NCBI GenBank assembly: GCA_009602725.1
Contig: WELB01000125.1
Coordinates: 16,714-65,881 of the forward strand
DNA: 49,168 bases
Origin: Spirogloea muscicola
Taxonomy: Eukaryota > Streptophyta > Zygnematophyceae > Spirogloeales > Spirogloeaceae
Direction of reading: 5' to 3'
The notes beneath the pieces are model-generated. The model was not told the origin of the DNA. It did no database searches and was given only the letters and a program-made list of their open reading frames with translations. A program made the position numbers and the translations under genes. This document shows, one piece after another, positions 39,600-49,168 of the stretch (position 1 is its first letter; each line of letters opens with the position of its first letter).

Positions 39600-40010
39600 T
39601 ATGGCTTCGCCGAGCCTGGGAAGCTGGCCGCCCATGTTCTGCGCTGCTCCCACGGCGGGGAGCGGACAGCGGCCCACGATCGCTTTCGGGATACGATGCC
39701 GCCAAGGCTGGGTATGCGGTAGCCTGCGCCGCTTGGGCCAAGGAGCTCAAATATGCAGATCACCCGCGGGAAGACGAGTTCTTCCCGCTCGCTATTGATA
39801 CGCACGAGGCTCTCGGTGGCTCGAGCTGATCAATCAGCTCTCACGCCACGCTATTGTCCGCCGCTTCTATGGGGAGCCGGTGGACTTCCATGCAGCCGGG
39901 TCGCCAGCGCAGGTGTACCGCATGCGCTTGGCCGTCTCGCTGCAGAGGTCTATGGCCCGCGCGCTGGCAGAGCCCTCGCTGCTGCCTCTGGCTCAGGCCA
40001 GGGGACCCGC
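39600..40010 (+). pseudogene. Retroelement C-terminal-region remnant, copy B
   Basis: Plus-strand text split between frames: GKLAAHVLRCSHGGERTAAH (a Cys/His cluster), then KELKYADHPREDEFFPLAID, and after a frameshift near 39822 RWLELINQLSRHAIVRRF and VYRMRLAVSLQRSMARAL. The order matches copies A and C. The frame changes show it is not a functional gene. Confidence 0.55.
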
Positions 40011-40194
40011 TTCCAGGAAGAAGTGCGCGCCCATAGAGAAGAGGGGCTGGCAAAGCCAGCCCAAAAAAGAATGGGGACAATGTCCAAAGCCAAAGAAAGA
40101 GGAGCCGAAAAAAGGACTACACTACTTACACTGCAGAACACAGAAACGATGCAGAGGGAAGCTCAGTAACACGAGTGAGCAACATCAGGTCTGA

Positions 40195-40596
40195 CTAGCT
40201 CGCTGCAGGGAAAGAGGCACTCCGCCGAGACCCAGAGGCGGCGGCCATAGCACGGCCTGCTCGCGTGTGGACGGCGTGGGCAAGGGAGCGTTGAAGCGAT
40301 ACGGCCAGGCGCATGCGGAAGACTTGTGCGAGCGAACCGGCGGCGTTGAAGCCGGGCATCGCCCCTGGCAGACCCGGCCGCCGGTCAATGGCCTGGCGGG
40401 CAAGCCGCTGAAGGAGATCCAGCCAGCGGCTGCCGAAAGCCCCGTGTACATCCATCGCCAGGGCCGCGAATTCATCCCCCACCGGGTGATCAGCATATTT
40501 TCGCTCCTTGGCCCGGGCCGCCTGGCCGACCGCGTGCCCTGCAGACGACGCCGATCTGGTGGGATTGGCGGAGTCGATGCAGTCAGTTGTCACCAC
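40195..40596 (-). pseudogene. Retroelement C-terminal-region remnant, copy C
   Basis: A 133-codon minus-strand frame: VTTDCIDSANPTRSASSAG, KERKYADHPVGDEFAALAMD, FGSRWLDLLQRLARQAI, VFRMRLAVSLQRSLAHAV, ending near AAASGSRRSASFPAAS. It is the least damaged copy. A partial fourth copy of the 3' end (same AAASGSRRSASFPAAS) lies at about 40690-40770 on the minus strand, joined to unrelated upstream text (VENSSIMPIQLGADGQP). Confidence 0.55.
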
Positions 40597-40862
40597 ATCC
40601 CCGCAGCGATGATGCGGGGACCGCCGCCGGGCGGGATGGCGACCAGGTCGGCGCGTCGCGTATGAAGGAAAGCTCAGTACCCACGAGTGAGCATCATCAG
40701 GTCTGAGTAGCTCGCTGCAGGGAAAGAGGCACTCCGCCGAGACCCAGAGGCGGCGGCCATGGGGCGCGTATGGGGCTGGCCGTCCGCGCCCAGCTGGATG
40801 GGCATGATGGAGGAGTTCTCCACCGCGACCTTGAAGCCAGCCTCCGAAAACACCCCCTGCAT

Positions 40863-41795
40863 TCCAGGAACCTAGTCTCTCTGACCTGAGGCTGCTTAGC
40901 AGGGGTTACTGAGTGCTTCGTAGCTGCTTTGTTTCTTTTTGTGCTTGTTTCACTTAGTGCTTTCCCTGACCCCTTCTCATGCTTTGTTCCTTCTTTTTTG
41001 GGCTGGCCTTTTCCAGCCCCTATCCTCAATGGGCGAGCCCTTCTTCTATGGCTTCGCAGCTTTCACCAAGAACGTGGCTCCTTGGGCAAGGCCAGTCCGA
41101 CAGGACTTGAAATGAAGGAGCCTTGTTCTGCACATGGCGCAGTGGCTGGGTCCGGGCCCAGCCATAAGAAGGACCGCTCTCTCGGAAGAAGAGAAGAGAT
41201 ATAAGAGAGAAGGAAATTTCGTGTATTTAAAACGAAGGCCAAATGGCCAAGTACAAAGACAAGCACATCTTAAGACCTACATGACCTACAGTAGATTGAC
41301 CCGCTCAGAAACCACGGGTCAAAACATAAAGGTCGCTAACCGATGCCTGGATACTAGACGGCAGATACGAAGCCCTTCTGCCACCAACTAGAGCTCGCCC
41401 AGCTTTCTGGTGCAAAGCATTAGCCTGAGCACGCTGCAAATAGGCCGAAACTCGTCGTCGCAACAACGAAGATAAGCAGCTGGCAAGCCCATCTCAGCCG
41501 GGAACGCATCTGCATGTCGTGTGTAAGAGAAGGAGCGCGGAGCGCAGAAGTGAAAGGGAGGCCAATAAATATACGGCAATGGCTGTGAGAGAATGCCAGC
41601 CAAGAGAGTGGAGATGGTGTCTCTGAATGTCCAGCCCAACAAGTACTACAAGCTGAACTGGAAACACACATATATCAGCTGTGCCCAAGATGTGCAAGTC
41701 TGGGGCTGGCAGCCCTCAGGATCCGAGACCCCTAGGCCTCAGGGTTTAGGAGGGTCGGGGTGCAAGCTCGTGTCCGAGCGGGGCCTGGCGCCGCC
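40863..41795. other. Repeat-rich spacer before the NOLC1 gene
   Basis: About 930 bases. It includes another GGGCTGGC copy at about 40990-41030 and ACGGCAATGGCTGTGAGAGA at about 41575, again of the dispersed family. No gene is recognised. The last 60 bases precede the NOLC1 start and include CAGGGTTTAGGAGGG. Confidence 0.5.
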
Positions 41796-44700
41796 ATGGT
41801 GGCGGCGGCGGCGGCGACGCCCGAGGCGCTGCTGTCATACGTCGCCGGCTTCCTGCGCGACCGAGGGCTCGCGCGGACGCTGCGGGCGCTGCGCCGTGAA
41901 GCCCATCTGGTGAGCCGCTCGCGAGCTCGCACCCCACTGACTTTCTGACTGTAAGGACATGGGTGACTGGCGCTGGAGGACTCATAGCCAGGCGCTGGGC
42001 AGGGCTCGACTGAACCCTCAAACCCTGAATACGGAATGCTGGCCAGGCCGACGAGGCGGGCCCGCCCGAGGGCGCGGAAGACCTCCTCGCCATCTTCCGC
42101 GCGCAGTTCCAGCGCCAGCAGAGGTCAGCCCCTCGCCTTGCTCGCCGGCCGTCATTTGATCATTTCTTTCTGCTGATGGTCACGACGGTGGACCCCGGCA
42201 CTGCCGCTAATTTCCTGGTGGGTATGCACCCGGGTCCCGTGCCGGCATTGGGGCGCATCCAAAAGCTCTAGCAGACGTCAATGGTGTTGGGATGTAGAGC
42301 TTAGTAGGGAAGCCTCAAGTCTTTGGCCCCAAGGTTGAGGTTCACAACTGCGGAGGCTAGGCATATCAACAGATGTACTAATCTGGACAGACATAAAGAC
42401 TCTCCTCTACTTCCACTGTCCTAATGTCAGCAATCAGGGCTTAGGGGTGGCTTGGGCTCTCGCTCTCAAAAGAGGCGCAAGCGCCTCTTCTGCCGTCCCG
42501 CAGCTCACACACTCATGCTTTAGCTATGTAGGTATGTAGGTTACATGGCTGCCACTTATGAGATTGCCAGTTCATAACCCTTCATAATCCGTTAGTACTT
42601 GTTAGACCCCTACTTGATGTATGATAGGTACCATGTACGCCACCTTCTGATCAGGAGCTCCTCAAAATAAGCACAAGCTGCTAACTTGCCTGCTTGAAGT
42701 ACCTCTATGTGCAGATTGCAGGGACAGCGGAAGCAGGGCCAGGAGACCCCAGTAGAGGCAGATGGGCCCGCTGCGAAAAGGCGGAAGGGGCAAGCCGGTG
42801 GGAAGATGGCTGTTGTGGCCAACGGGAAGGTGCCGGCTAAGCGGAAAGCTGCAGCAATGGCGGAGCCAGAGGAGAACGAGGGCGATGACGACGAGGATGA
42901 CGATGTCGAGGAGGACGGCAATGTGAATGAGGAAAATGTTGGTGATCAGAATGGCGAGGATGAGGACGAAGACGTGGACGAGGATGAGGACGAGGACGAT
43001 AGCGACGAGGACCCACAAGAGGAGGCGGCTGTGCAGGCCGGCGCTGTGAGTCTGCAGGAGGAGTCGGAAGATGACGCTGGTCACAACGGCGACAGCGACG
43101 AGGAGGATGACGACGATGAGGAGGATGGCGGCGTGGTCAATGGAGGTGGCGTCGCCGCCGAGGACGAGGCCATGGACGAAGACGAGGACAATGATGATGA
43201 TGATGGTGATCCGCAAGCGATCGTCGAGAGCAAGGCATTCCCTGTTTCCAGTGCTGGACAAGAGGAGGAGGAGGCGGAGGAGGAGGAGGAGGAGGAGGAG
43301 GAGGAGGAGGAGGAGGAGGAGGATGAGGAGGAGGAGCAAGAGGATGAGGAGGAGGAGGAGGAGGACGAGGACAAGGACGAGGAGGAGGAGGATGAGGAAG
43401 CCACGGCTGCTACCACAGAGCCTGCTGCTGCACGGGAGGACGACAGTGACAATGACAGTGATGAAGAGGATGAGGAGAGTCCCAGCGAAGGCAATGAGGA
43501 CATTACTGCTAGCACCGCTGCTGCTGCTGCTGCTGAAGGTGATGCTGGTGACGATGAGGAGGAGGAGAGTGCCAGCTCTGGGGAGGAGGAGGAGGCTACG
43601 GCTGCTGCCAGCGCGCCTGCCCCTACGAGCTCTGGAACCAACGGCGTTACTAGCGGCGATGCGGGAGACAAGGAGGACAATGATGAGGATGAGGAGAAGG
43701 ATGAGCAGCAGCAGCAGCAGCAAGAGAAAGCCACCAAGGGCCGTCGGAAGAAAGCAACGGAGGGGCGAGAAGGAAGCGCGAGCAAGGAGAAGCAGGCTGC
43801 CGGCTTGGGGCGCAAGCGCTCAGCAACGACCGAGCTGAAGCCCAAGTCAGAGACGGCCCCTGCTGACAAACCACTGGCAAACACGGTGCACCAGAATGGG
43901 CGTGGCAGCGAGGCAAAGGCAAGCTGGCATCTTCACCACGACCCCAGTCTGTAGCCTAAAGCTTGAGCCGGGCACGTGGCATTGTCTGCGCAATGCTTGC
44001 ATCTACCGAGCCAGAGGTTGAGAACGGTACATGGTTGTCCTCTTCTCTTACTTTTGCTGTGTCATGACGACGTTACGGGACGAACAGCATATCCATTATT
44101 CACATAGAGCGCTTAGAGTTAGGCTTCATGCTGTGAGCTGCATCTTCGCACCCTGGCTCTCCATCCTCTGACTGGCCATCGCTTCGTCGTCTCTCAGGGG
44201 ACAGCCGCGAGGGCATTTCAGCGAGTGGACCCCACACAAGTGCGTTGCTTGCTGCCCTGCGCGTATTAAATCGATCAGGATACCTTCTGCTATGTGTTGT
44301 CATGAGCTGGAACGATCATTCTTGTGAAAGACCAGATTACTGGTCATGGAGAGGAAAAAGAATTGACAAACAGCCAGCCATATTTGATTTTGTGCAGGTC
44401 GAGTTCAAGGATCCCCGATTGAAGGACAATTCCTACTGGGCCAAGGCAAGAGGAGATTATGCTGACTGTGTCTATTGATTCTGTTTACTTCCACAATATG
44501 CATTGCCAATTTAACGACCCAATCCAGCTGAAAGTTGGTCATTTAAGCCAAGCTGTGAGTAGGTACCTGTGCTTACCCATGAGAATTTCGTGCTCAATAT
44601 ACTATCACAAAATCACGTCATCACACCAGCACAAAAAGGTTATGAACTAGCGCACAGTCCGAGTCCTTAGTCTGATAGTCTGTGAGGCCAATGACAAGGA

Positions 44701-45194
44701 TGCTTTTTGACGCAAGCAGGGAGGCGCCGATGTTGGCTGGGGAGCGAAAGCGCAGGAGGTCCTTGGTACAGTGAGGGGGAAGTAAGGACCTGACCTTACT
44801 GCCTTACTCGAACAATATTTTCAGCTTCGCAAAATCATGTCTGGTGCATTGAGCCGCATCAAAAGTTGCTCAATCCCCAATATTCATGCTGCCATCGATT
44901 GACTGGCTCTTCTTCTGTGCTGCTTTGGAGGATCTCAATCTTAGCTTGGTCTAACAGCTCTCTATCTCTGTGACTTGTCTGTCAGCTCTCTAGCCATGTG
45001 GCTTGGCTAGCAGCTACACTGAGCTGCTTTGCTAGCCTGCTTTACAAGAAGCTCATCTGTGCGGCTCTGCTTTGCTTCTGCATCTCAGGAACTTCCGGCA
45101 CGAGAAGACGAAGAAGAAGCGCGGGTCATACCGAGGAGGGGCGATTGACCTGCAGAGTCATTCTATCAAATTTGCAGACTCAGATGAGGAATGA
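41796..45194 (+). CDS. NOLC1: NOLC1 / Nopp140-like nucleolar phosphoprotein (LisH + SRP40 C-terminal domain)
   Basis: Exons 41796-41909, 42047-42123, 42715-43918, 44398-44445, 44720-44781 and 45089-45194 join in phase, about 536 residues. Nopp140 shuttles between nucleolus and Cajal bodies and chaperones snoRNPs. Seen: an N-terminal LisH motif, ALLSYVAGFLRDRGLARTLR, after a start in an ideal GCCGCCATGG context; LLAIFRAQFQRQQR; a lysine-rich stretch; then about 280 residues dominated by Glu and Asp with scattered Ser; and the SRP40 C-terminal domain across three small exons: VEFKDPRLKDNSYWAK, GGADVGWGAKAQEVLGTVRG and NFRHEKTKKKRGSYRGGAID. Two introns have GC donors (AAG|GCAAGC after 43918, AAG|GCAAGA after 44445). 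The middle is more uniformly acidic and poorer in Ser/Lys alternation than animal Nopp140. An additional small exon between 43918 and 44398 cannot be excluded. Confidence 0.91.
43260..43410 (+). repeat. (GAG)n trinucleotide tract coding poly-Glu
   Basis: A run of GAG/GGA triplets inside NOLC1 exon 3, giving about 20 consecutive glutamates and then Glu/Asp mixes. The codons stay in frame, and the surrounding acidic coding sequence is consistent, so it is a genuine coding repeat likely to vary in length. Confidence 0.9.
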
Positions 45195-48114
45195 TCTGTT
45201 GCCATCTCAATGACCTCAGCAAAAGCGTTGTGGTCCCATTACCTGTTGGAAGGGGTTCCTTGTCTTGTTCGTTGGAAGCTATATGTGATCTCTGGTCCAT
45301 GAGTATCACCACCAGTCAGTTGGGGCTCAAGCGACAGAGAAGTGGCTCTCCTTGAGGTAGTGCCGAGCTCCTCTTCCACCATCCTGCCCATGGTGGTGAT
45401 GGCAGCAGAAAGCAAAGAAGCAGGCCGGCAGCAGCTCAAGGAAGGTGGCATGGGTGTTTGCAAGCGAGGAGTGGGTGAAAGGATCTTGGTGACCCATGTT
45501 GGTAGTAAGTGGGCATGCGCAGGCCCACTGACCCCCTCATAACAGATCAGGCAAATCTACGCAGAGGGCGGTGGCCTTGGTGGGGCCGGCCCCGACGGGC
45601 GCAGCTCGAAGGGGGCCGGCCCGAGGGGCCAGCCTGAAGATGTCTTTTGAGCCAGCGTGTACGTCTACATGAGCACGTGCAATGCTGACTTCATTGCAAG
45701 TGTGGGACTTCGTGGCAGCCAGGTAGCTCGGGCAAGCCGCCTTCAGAGGCGACAAGCGCCCCACTTAGGAAGGTCAAAGAGTTTCGATGGCTTATAGGCA
45801 GGGAAGGATGATGCCTCTTCTTGACACTCCCTCTCTAAGCTCCTGACTATTGAAGCCTTCCTTCAGCCCTGCACCCGAGAGACCTGATTTGGACACCGCC
45901 TCAACTTGCTGAACGCACATTCTCCAGAAGGATATTTGGTGATGTAGCCTCAACACCACAGTGAAGTGGGCAGGCAATGACAGAATCAAGCGCCAAGGTA
46001 TACAAGTACAACCTCCAGAGGGATGAGGGTGTTTGAACAGGTGCACTAGGCCAGCCCAAAACGAGGCATAGCTGGAAAGGACATCTGATGCCTCAGAAAC
46101 CAGAGCTGCAAAGTACCTCTGCAGGACAATGGTACATCTGAACAAAGAACTGAGCACACAAGGGCGGCCCCAAGGGCGGTCAGTTCCTGGTACCGCGCCC
46201 CATCCTGCACGTGCAAAACGTTGTGCTGGCCGCCACTTGACGGTAATCTTCTGGCTGGCCCCCTGAGGCCAGCCCCCGAGCTGGTCTCCTCAGCTGGTGC
46301 CATCTGCATGATGAGCTGTTTAGGGTCTAAGGGTGAATGACATCATAAGAATGGGGGTCTGTGGACCTGTGCTCACTCACTACCATCAGAGGCCACGGAG
46401 CTTCTCTCACCCACAGCTCCTCTTTGCTTGCAAGCACCCGCGCTAAGATATGCTGTCGGCCTGCTTCCTTCGAGTCCGCTGCCATCACCACCATGGGCAG
46501 GAAGGGCGAGGAAAAGGCGCGGCCGTTCCTTCTTCGCCTAAGCCCCAACTAAGTGATGGTAGTACTCTTTCATAGGTGTGTACCCACGCCGACTGTGCCT
46601 CTGGCTGGGCAACAAACAATCCACACGCAGCACACTGAGGAGAGGTACTACAAGGACCACTCTCGAAGACACCACTCTTATTCGAACGCTATGAAAGTCA
46701 TGGGGAAAGTCAAGGACCATTCCATTTGTGGAATGGTCCTTCAAGTAGTGGTCCTCCCTCCTCCAGCATCTGACCCAGCTAACAGACGTGCATCGTTGTA
46801 GTCATTAGGGCAGCTTGGGCACACTAGCATTCCGTTCCGAGGCTGCTCCCCAACTTAGCCTGTCGAACTGCTCGTGCTACTGGTAGTACTGAAGCCATTC
46901 TTCAGCCGGCTATCGCAGTACACCTTCATCCCTCTCAGCATAGGGCTTTTGCTTTGTGTAGTCCCATCCTATGCACTAGACCTTGCCCGAAAGTGCATTG
47001 ACGTAATCTGGCCTCTCTTCTATTCATGCACATTCATGCACTCTCTCTGTGTGTTGACTCATGCTATAATTTGGGCTTGCGACAGGCAAGGGTGCCGCTT
47101 GTGTTTCTGGGCTTTGCTGCCGTCCTTAAGCTCTAGCATGCGTATACTTCCTCTTGCACAACGGGATCGATTATCATGGTCAAGATCAAACTTGTACATC
47201 TCAAGAACGTACAAAGGAGCAAATAATCCTTTCAATCTTATGACTTCAACAGGAACAGTAGTTTCTCATGCAATTCTTGAAGCATGTCGTTTGTTTGCAT
47301 TGCTATATCACATCTGACTGTGTGCTTCGCTTTGCCATGATCACTAGAAAGCGGAATACTTATAGTAGTCGTAGTTACATTTGAAGTATTCTCGCAAGAT
47401 GAATGACATAAGTCTTTGGATCCCTTAGTATTGCATGATTGTTTCTGGGTTCGAAGTGTCAATATCTCTGACTTGCTTTTGGTGAGTCATAATGCATGTC
47501 GTGATGACAATAGCTTACCTCTCTTTAAGGAGGGTCAAGATATGCAAGCCTCCTTGTCTTCTGGCTGCGTGCTGTGTGTCAACACTTCACAGTAAAAGCT
47601 CTGTACTAGCAAGCTGCTCAGTGGTCAGAGATGCATCTCTCCTATACATTGACAGGGAGCATGACCTGGACCTTCCTGTCCAAGAAGGCCGAAGAGAGGA
47701 CTATCGTGATCGAGCGAAAGATAAGTCACAGATGTTTTTATTAAGTGATGCACAACAATAAAGCTGTCCAGCTTCAAAAGAGCTGCATGTGCAAGGCCGA
47801 CACAGCAGTGCACACAAATAAATGAAAGCAAAATCTTTGCCGCAAGGGAGACTCTCAACCTACGGCCGTGTCTCTACAAACACACCCTCACACGCTAAAC
47901 ACGGCAGAGCAGCCAGCGGCTTGTGCCGGTCTGCCTGTCACCTGCAAAGAATGAACCCCTCCAATGGCGGAGGGGCATATCTAGTGCCAGTCCATAAGCT
48001 TATGAACACTCTCAACATCTCGGGCATAATTGAAGCCTGTACAAGCTGGGCCCCTGCTCTCCACGACCAAAAGCCGACCTTGGCCCACGGCGACGCGAGG
48101 ACTAGCATCAAGGA
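45195..48114. other. Repeat-bearing intergenic region, no gene recognised
   Basis: About 2.9 kb. It holds two copies of the protein-coding dispersed repeat (about 45300-45430 minus, about 46455-46550 plus), GGCCGGCCC/GGCCAGCC repeats near 45580-45640 and 46245-46285, and a hairpin at 46712-46741. A hydrophobic frame at about 46874-47317 lacks an ATG start. I see no supportable gene. Confidence 0.5.
46712..46741. repeat. Perfect 13-bp hairpin with TTTG loop
   Basis: AAGGACCATTCCA (46712-46724) and TGGAATGGTCCTT (46729-46741) are exact complements around a four-base loop. Outside it, CTACAAGGACCACT at about 46649 and AGTAGTGGTCCTCC at about 46744 form a second, looser inverted pair, so the whole about 110 bases can fold back. 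It is probably a small fold-back element; a terminator role is unlikely in this setting. Confidence 0.8.
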
Positions 48115-48684
48115 CTAGGAGCAATCTGGGGAGGCGAGGCGGGAGGCGATGCCCGAGTGGTACATGGTATCATGGTAAGTCGAGGAGGCGCGCATCTTCT
48201 GGCGAAGCAGCCGGGCCTTCTCGGCGGTGAAGGCACCGCCACTGAGACGGCGCTGCTGCGAGTCGGCACTGCCATCCTCAGATCCCGCCACCACATTGAA
48301 GGAGGCGACTGCGGCAGCGGCAGAGGCAGCCCGCCGCGACAGCGGGGCCCTGGACCAGTCCTCCGGTGGCGGGCCTGTCACGAGCGGCGCAACCCACTTG
48401 CTGGCCGCGCCGCCGTCGCCGGCGCCGGCAACGGCGGCGCCGCCGCCGCTGGCGCGCAGCATGTGCAGGACGCCGGCGGCCATGTGCTGCTGCTTGGCGG
48501 CGCCGTGCGCCTGCTGGTGCTGCTGCTGCTCCAGACTCGCCGCCACCAAGGCTCTGGCGGGGCTGCCACTGGCAGCCATGGGCTGCGGTCGCCACCGACC
48601 CTCAGCAAGGTCCTCGCCGGCGAAGCTCGATCTGGGCACGGCGTGAGCGGCCGCAGGAGCGCCGGTGGCAGCGAAGGCGGCCAT
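48115..48684 (-). CDS. Hypothetical Ala/Gln-rich protein, C-terminal part
   Basis: A minus-strand frame from ATG 48684 (context GTCATGGCC) to the stop at 48115 encodes about 189 residues. It is rich in Ala, Gly, Gln and Ser with a QQQHQQ run, and ends in a more complex, charged tail: TAEKARLLRQKMRASSTYHD, then MYHSGIASRLASPD. That tail looks like a conserved short motif, but I do not recognise the family. The frame remains open upstream of the ATG, so the gene may be longer or spliced; another minus-strand frame at 48602-49045 could hold an upstream exon. GC-rich composition makes overlapping frames long by chance, so confidence is low. Confidence 0.35.
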   Translation of the reverse strand: MAAFAATGAPAAAHAVPRSSFAGEDLAEGRWRPQPMAASGSPARALVAASLEQQQHQQAHGAAKQQHMAAGVLHMLRASGGGAAVAGAGDGGAASKWVAPLVTGPPPEDWSRAPLSRRAASAAAAVASFNVVAGSEDGSADSQQRRLSGGAFTAEKARLLRQKMRASSTYHDTMYHSGIASRLASPDCS

Positions 48685-49089
48685 GACGGACTCCAAGCGT
48701 CCGCCGCCTTTCTTCAAGGCCCCTGCTTGGCAGCAGCTCGGCCTTGGCGGGAGTACCCTCCGTGCACAGGTAGATGCTCCTTCCCGCTCTGTGCCACCGC
48801 CGGCGCCCAGAGAAGCCCCAAGGTCTCAACAGCAAGCGGCGCTCCCAGGAACTGGGGGCCGGCGACACTGCCGGCAACGGCGACAACGGCGGCGGCGAGG
48901 GCGGCCTGCGATGAGAGGGGAGGGCGAGGAGTCTCGGGGAGCCGGGTGGGTACGCTGTGGGCGGCGCTGCGGAGGAGGGGGCCGCGTGGGGTTTTTCTGA
49001 GAAGCGGGTTGCCGGTTTATGGACGGCGGGAGGGCAGGAGAACACCAGGCGATCGAGAGAGGGGGGGAGAAAGGAGGCAAGCGCGGCCA

Positions 49090-49168
49090 GATTAACTGGT
49101 GGAGAAAGGGAGAGAGAGGAGGAGGGAGAGAGGGGGGGGGAGAGAGGGAGGGAGAGAGAGAGAGAGAG
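49090..49168. repeat. Purine (GA)n tract at window end
   Basis: The last 80 bases are GGGAGAGAGAGGAGGGAGAG-type sequence running off the window. It is simple sequence of the same kind as 24539-24840. Confidence 0.95.

Noticed and set aside
42662-43723. 353-codon minus-strand open frame (Leu/Ile/Val-rich, would look like a membrane protein)
   Set aside because: It is the antisense of the NOLC1 acidic region; GAG/GAC codons read backwards give CTC/GTC. The plus strand has LisH and SRP40 domains joined by splicing.
43071-43884. Long Arg/Met-rich (+) and Ser-rich (-) frames
   Set aside because: Frame shadows of the (GAG)n coding repeat in NOLC1.
46874-47317. 147-codon hydrophobic plus-strand frame
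   Set aside because: It begins without ATG, has no recognisable domain or splice context, and lies in a repeat-bearing spacer.
47625-47858. Minus-strand frame with a signal-peptide-like start
   Set aside because: Only 77 codons, no motif after the hydrophobic start, and no supporting neighbours; chance hydrophobicity is as likely.
48157-49095. 312-codon plus-strand open frame
   Set aside because: GC-rich shadow with Gly/Arg/Ala composition and no motif. The minus-strand frame has a more natural C-terminus.

Overview
The window is nuclear DNA of a photosynthetic eukaryote, most likely a green-lineage microalga. Genes are split into many short exons by GT-AG introns, with a few apparent GC-AG introns. 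Three products belong to plastids or organelles: a PSRP1/HPF-type ribosome hibernation factor, a PDV2-like plastid division protein and an RsmH methyltransferase with a presequence-like N-terminus. There are no operons. Degenerate CCCTAAACCC-like stretches sit in several first introns. A prasinophyte or other chlorophyte fits best; a species name would be a guess. The assembly has one 140-base N run (11618-11757) and single Ns at 3738, 21161 and 29374.

Layout. 489-4225 (+): GT90/CAP10 glycosyltransferase, 5' end not found. 5492-8150 (+): RsmH 16S rRNA methyltransferase. 8674-11259 (-): complete RPN11 proteasome deubiquitinase. 11553-17447 (+): a gene that I align by eye with FAAP100 of the Fanconi anaemia core complex, sharing a short divergent promoter with RPN11. 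18844-21040 (-): PSRP1. 22917-24212 (-): PDV2. 26891-29077 (-): DTW-domain tRNA aminocarboxypropyltransferase. 29091-29144 (+): an isolated first exon of nucleoside diphosphate kinase, next to a single-N gap. 29381-34237 (+): a complete DUF819 membrane protein.

35.3-41.7 kb is a mobile-element graveyard: a frameshifted gag-like gene with CCHC zinc knuckles, at least three decayed copies of what looks like a reverse-transcriptase C-terminal region, and many short GGGCTGGCT-centred repeats in both orientations. 41796-45194 (+): a complete LisH plus SRP40 nucleolar phosphoprotein (NOLC1/Nopp140 type). 45.2-48.1 kb holds further repeat copies, and a low-complexity hypothetical gene lies on the minus strand near 48.1-48.7 kb.

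Exon coordinates were derived by hand from splice signals, reading-frame continuity and remembered family sequences. The internal exons of RsmH, RPN11, PSRP1, PDV2, DUF819 and NOLC1 join with consistent phases. The most notable content is the probable algal FAAP100, the PDV2-like gene, a 66-base perfect palindrome inside a FAAP100 intron, and the orphan NDPK exon, which may mark a misassembly.
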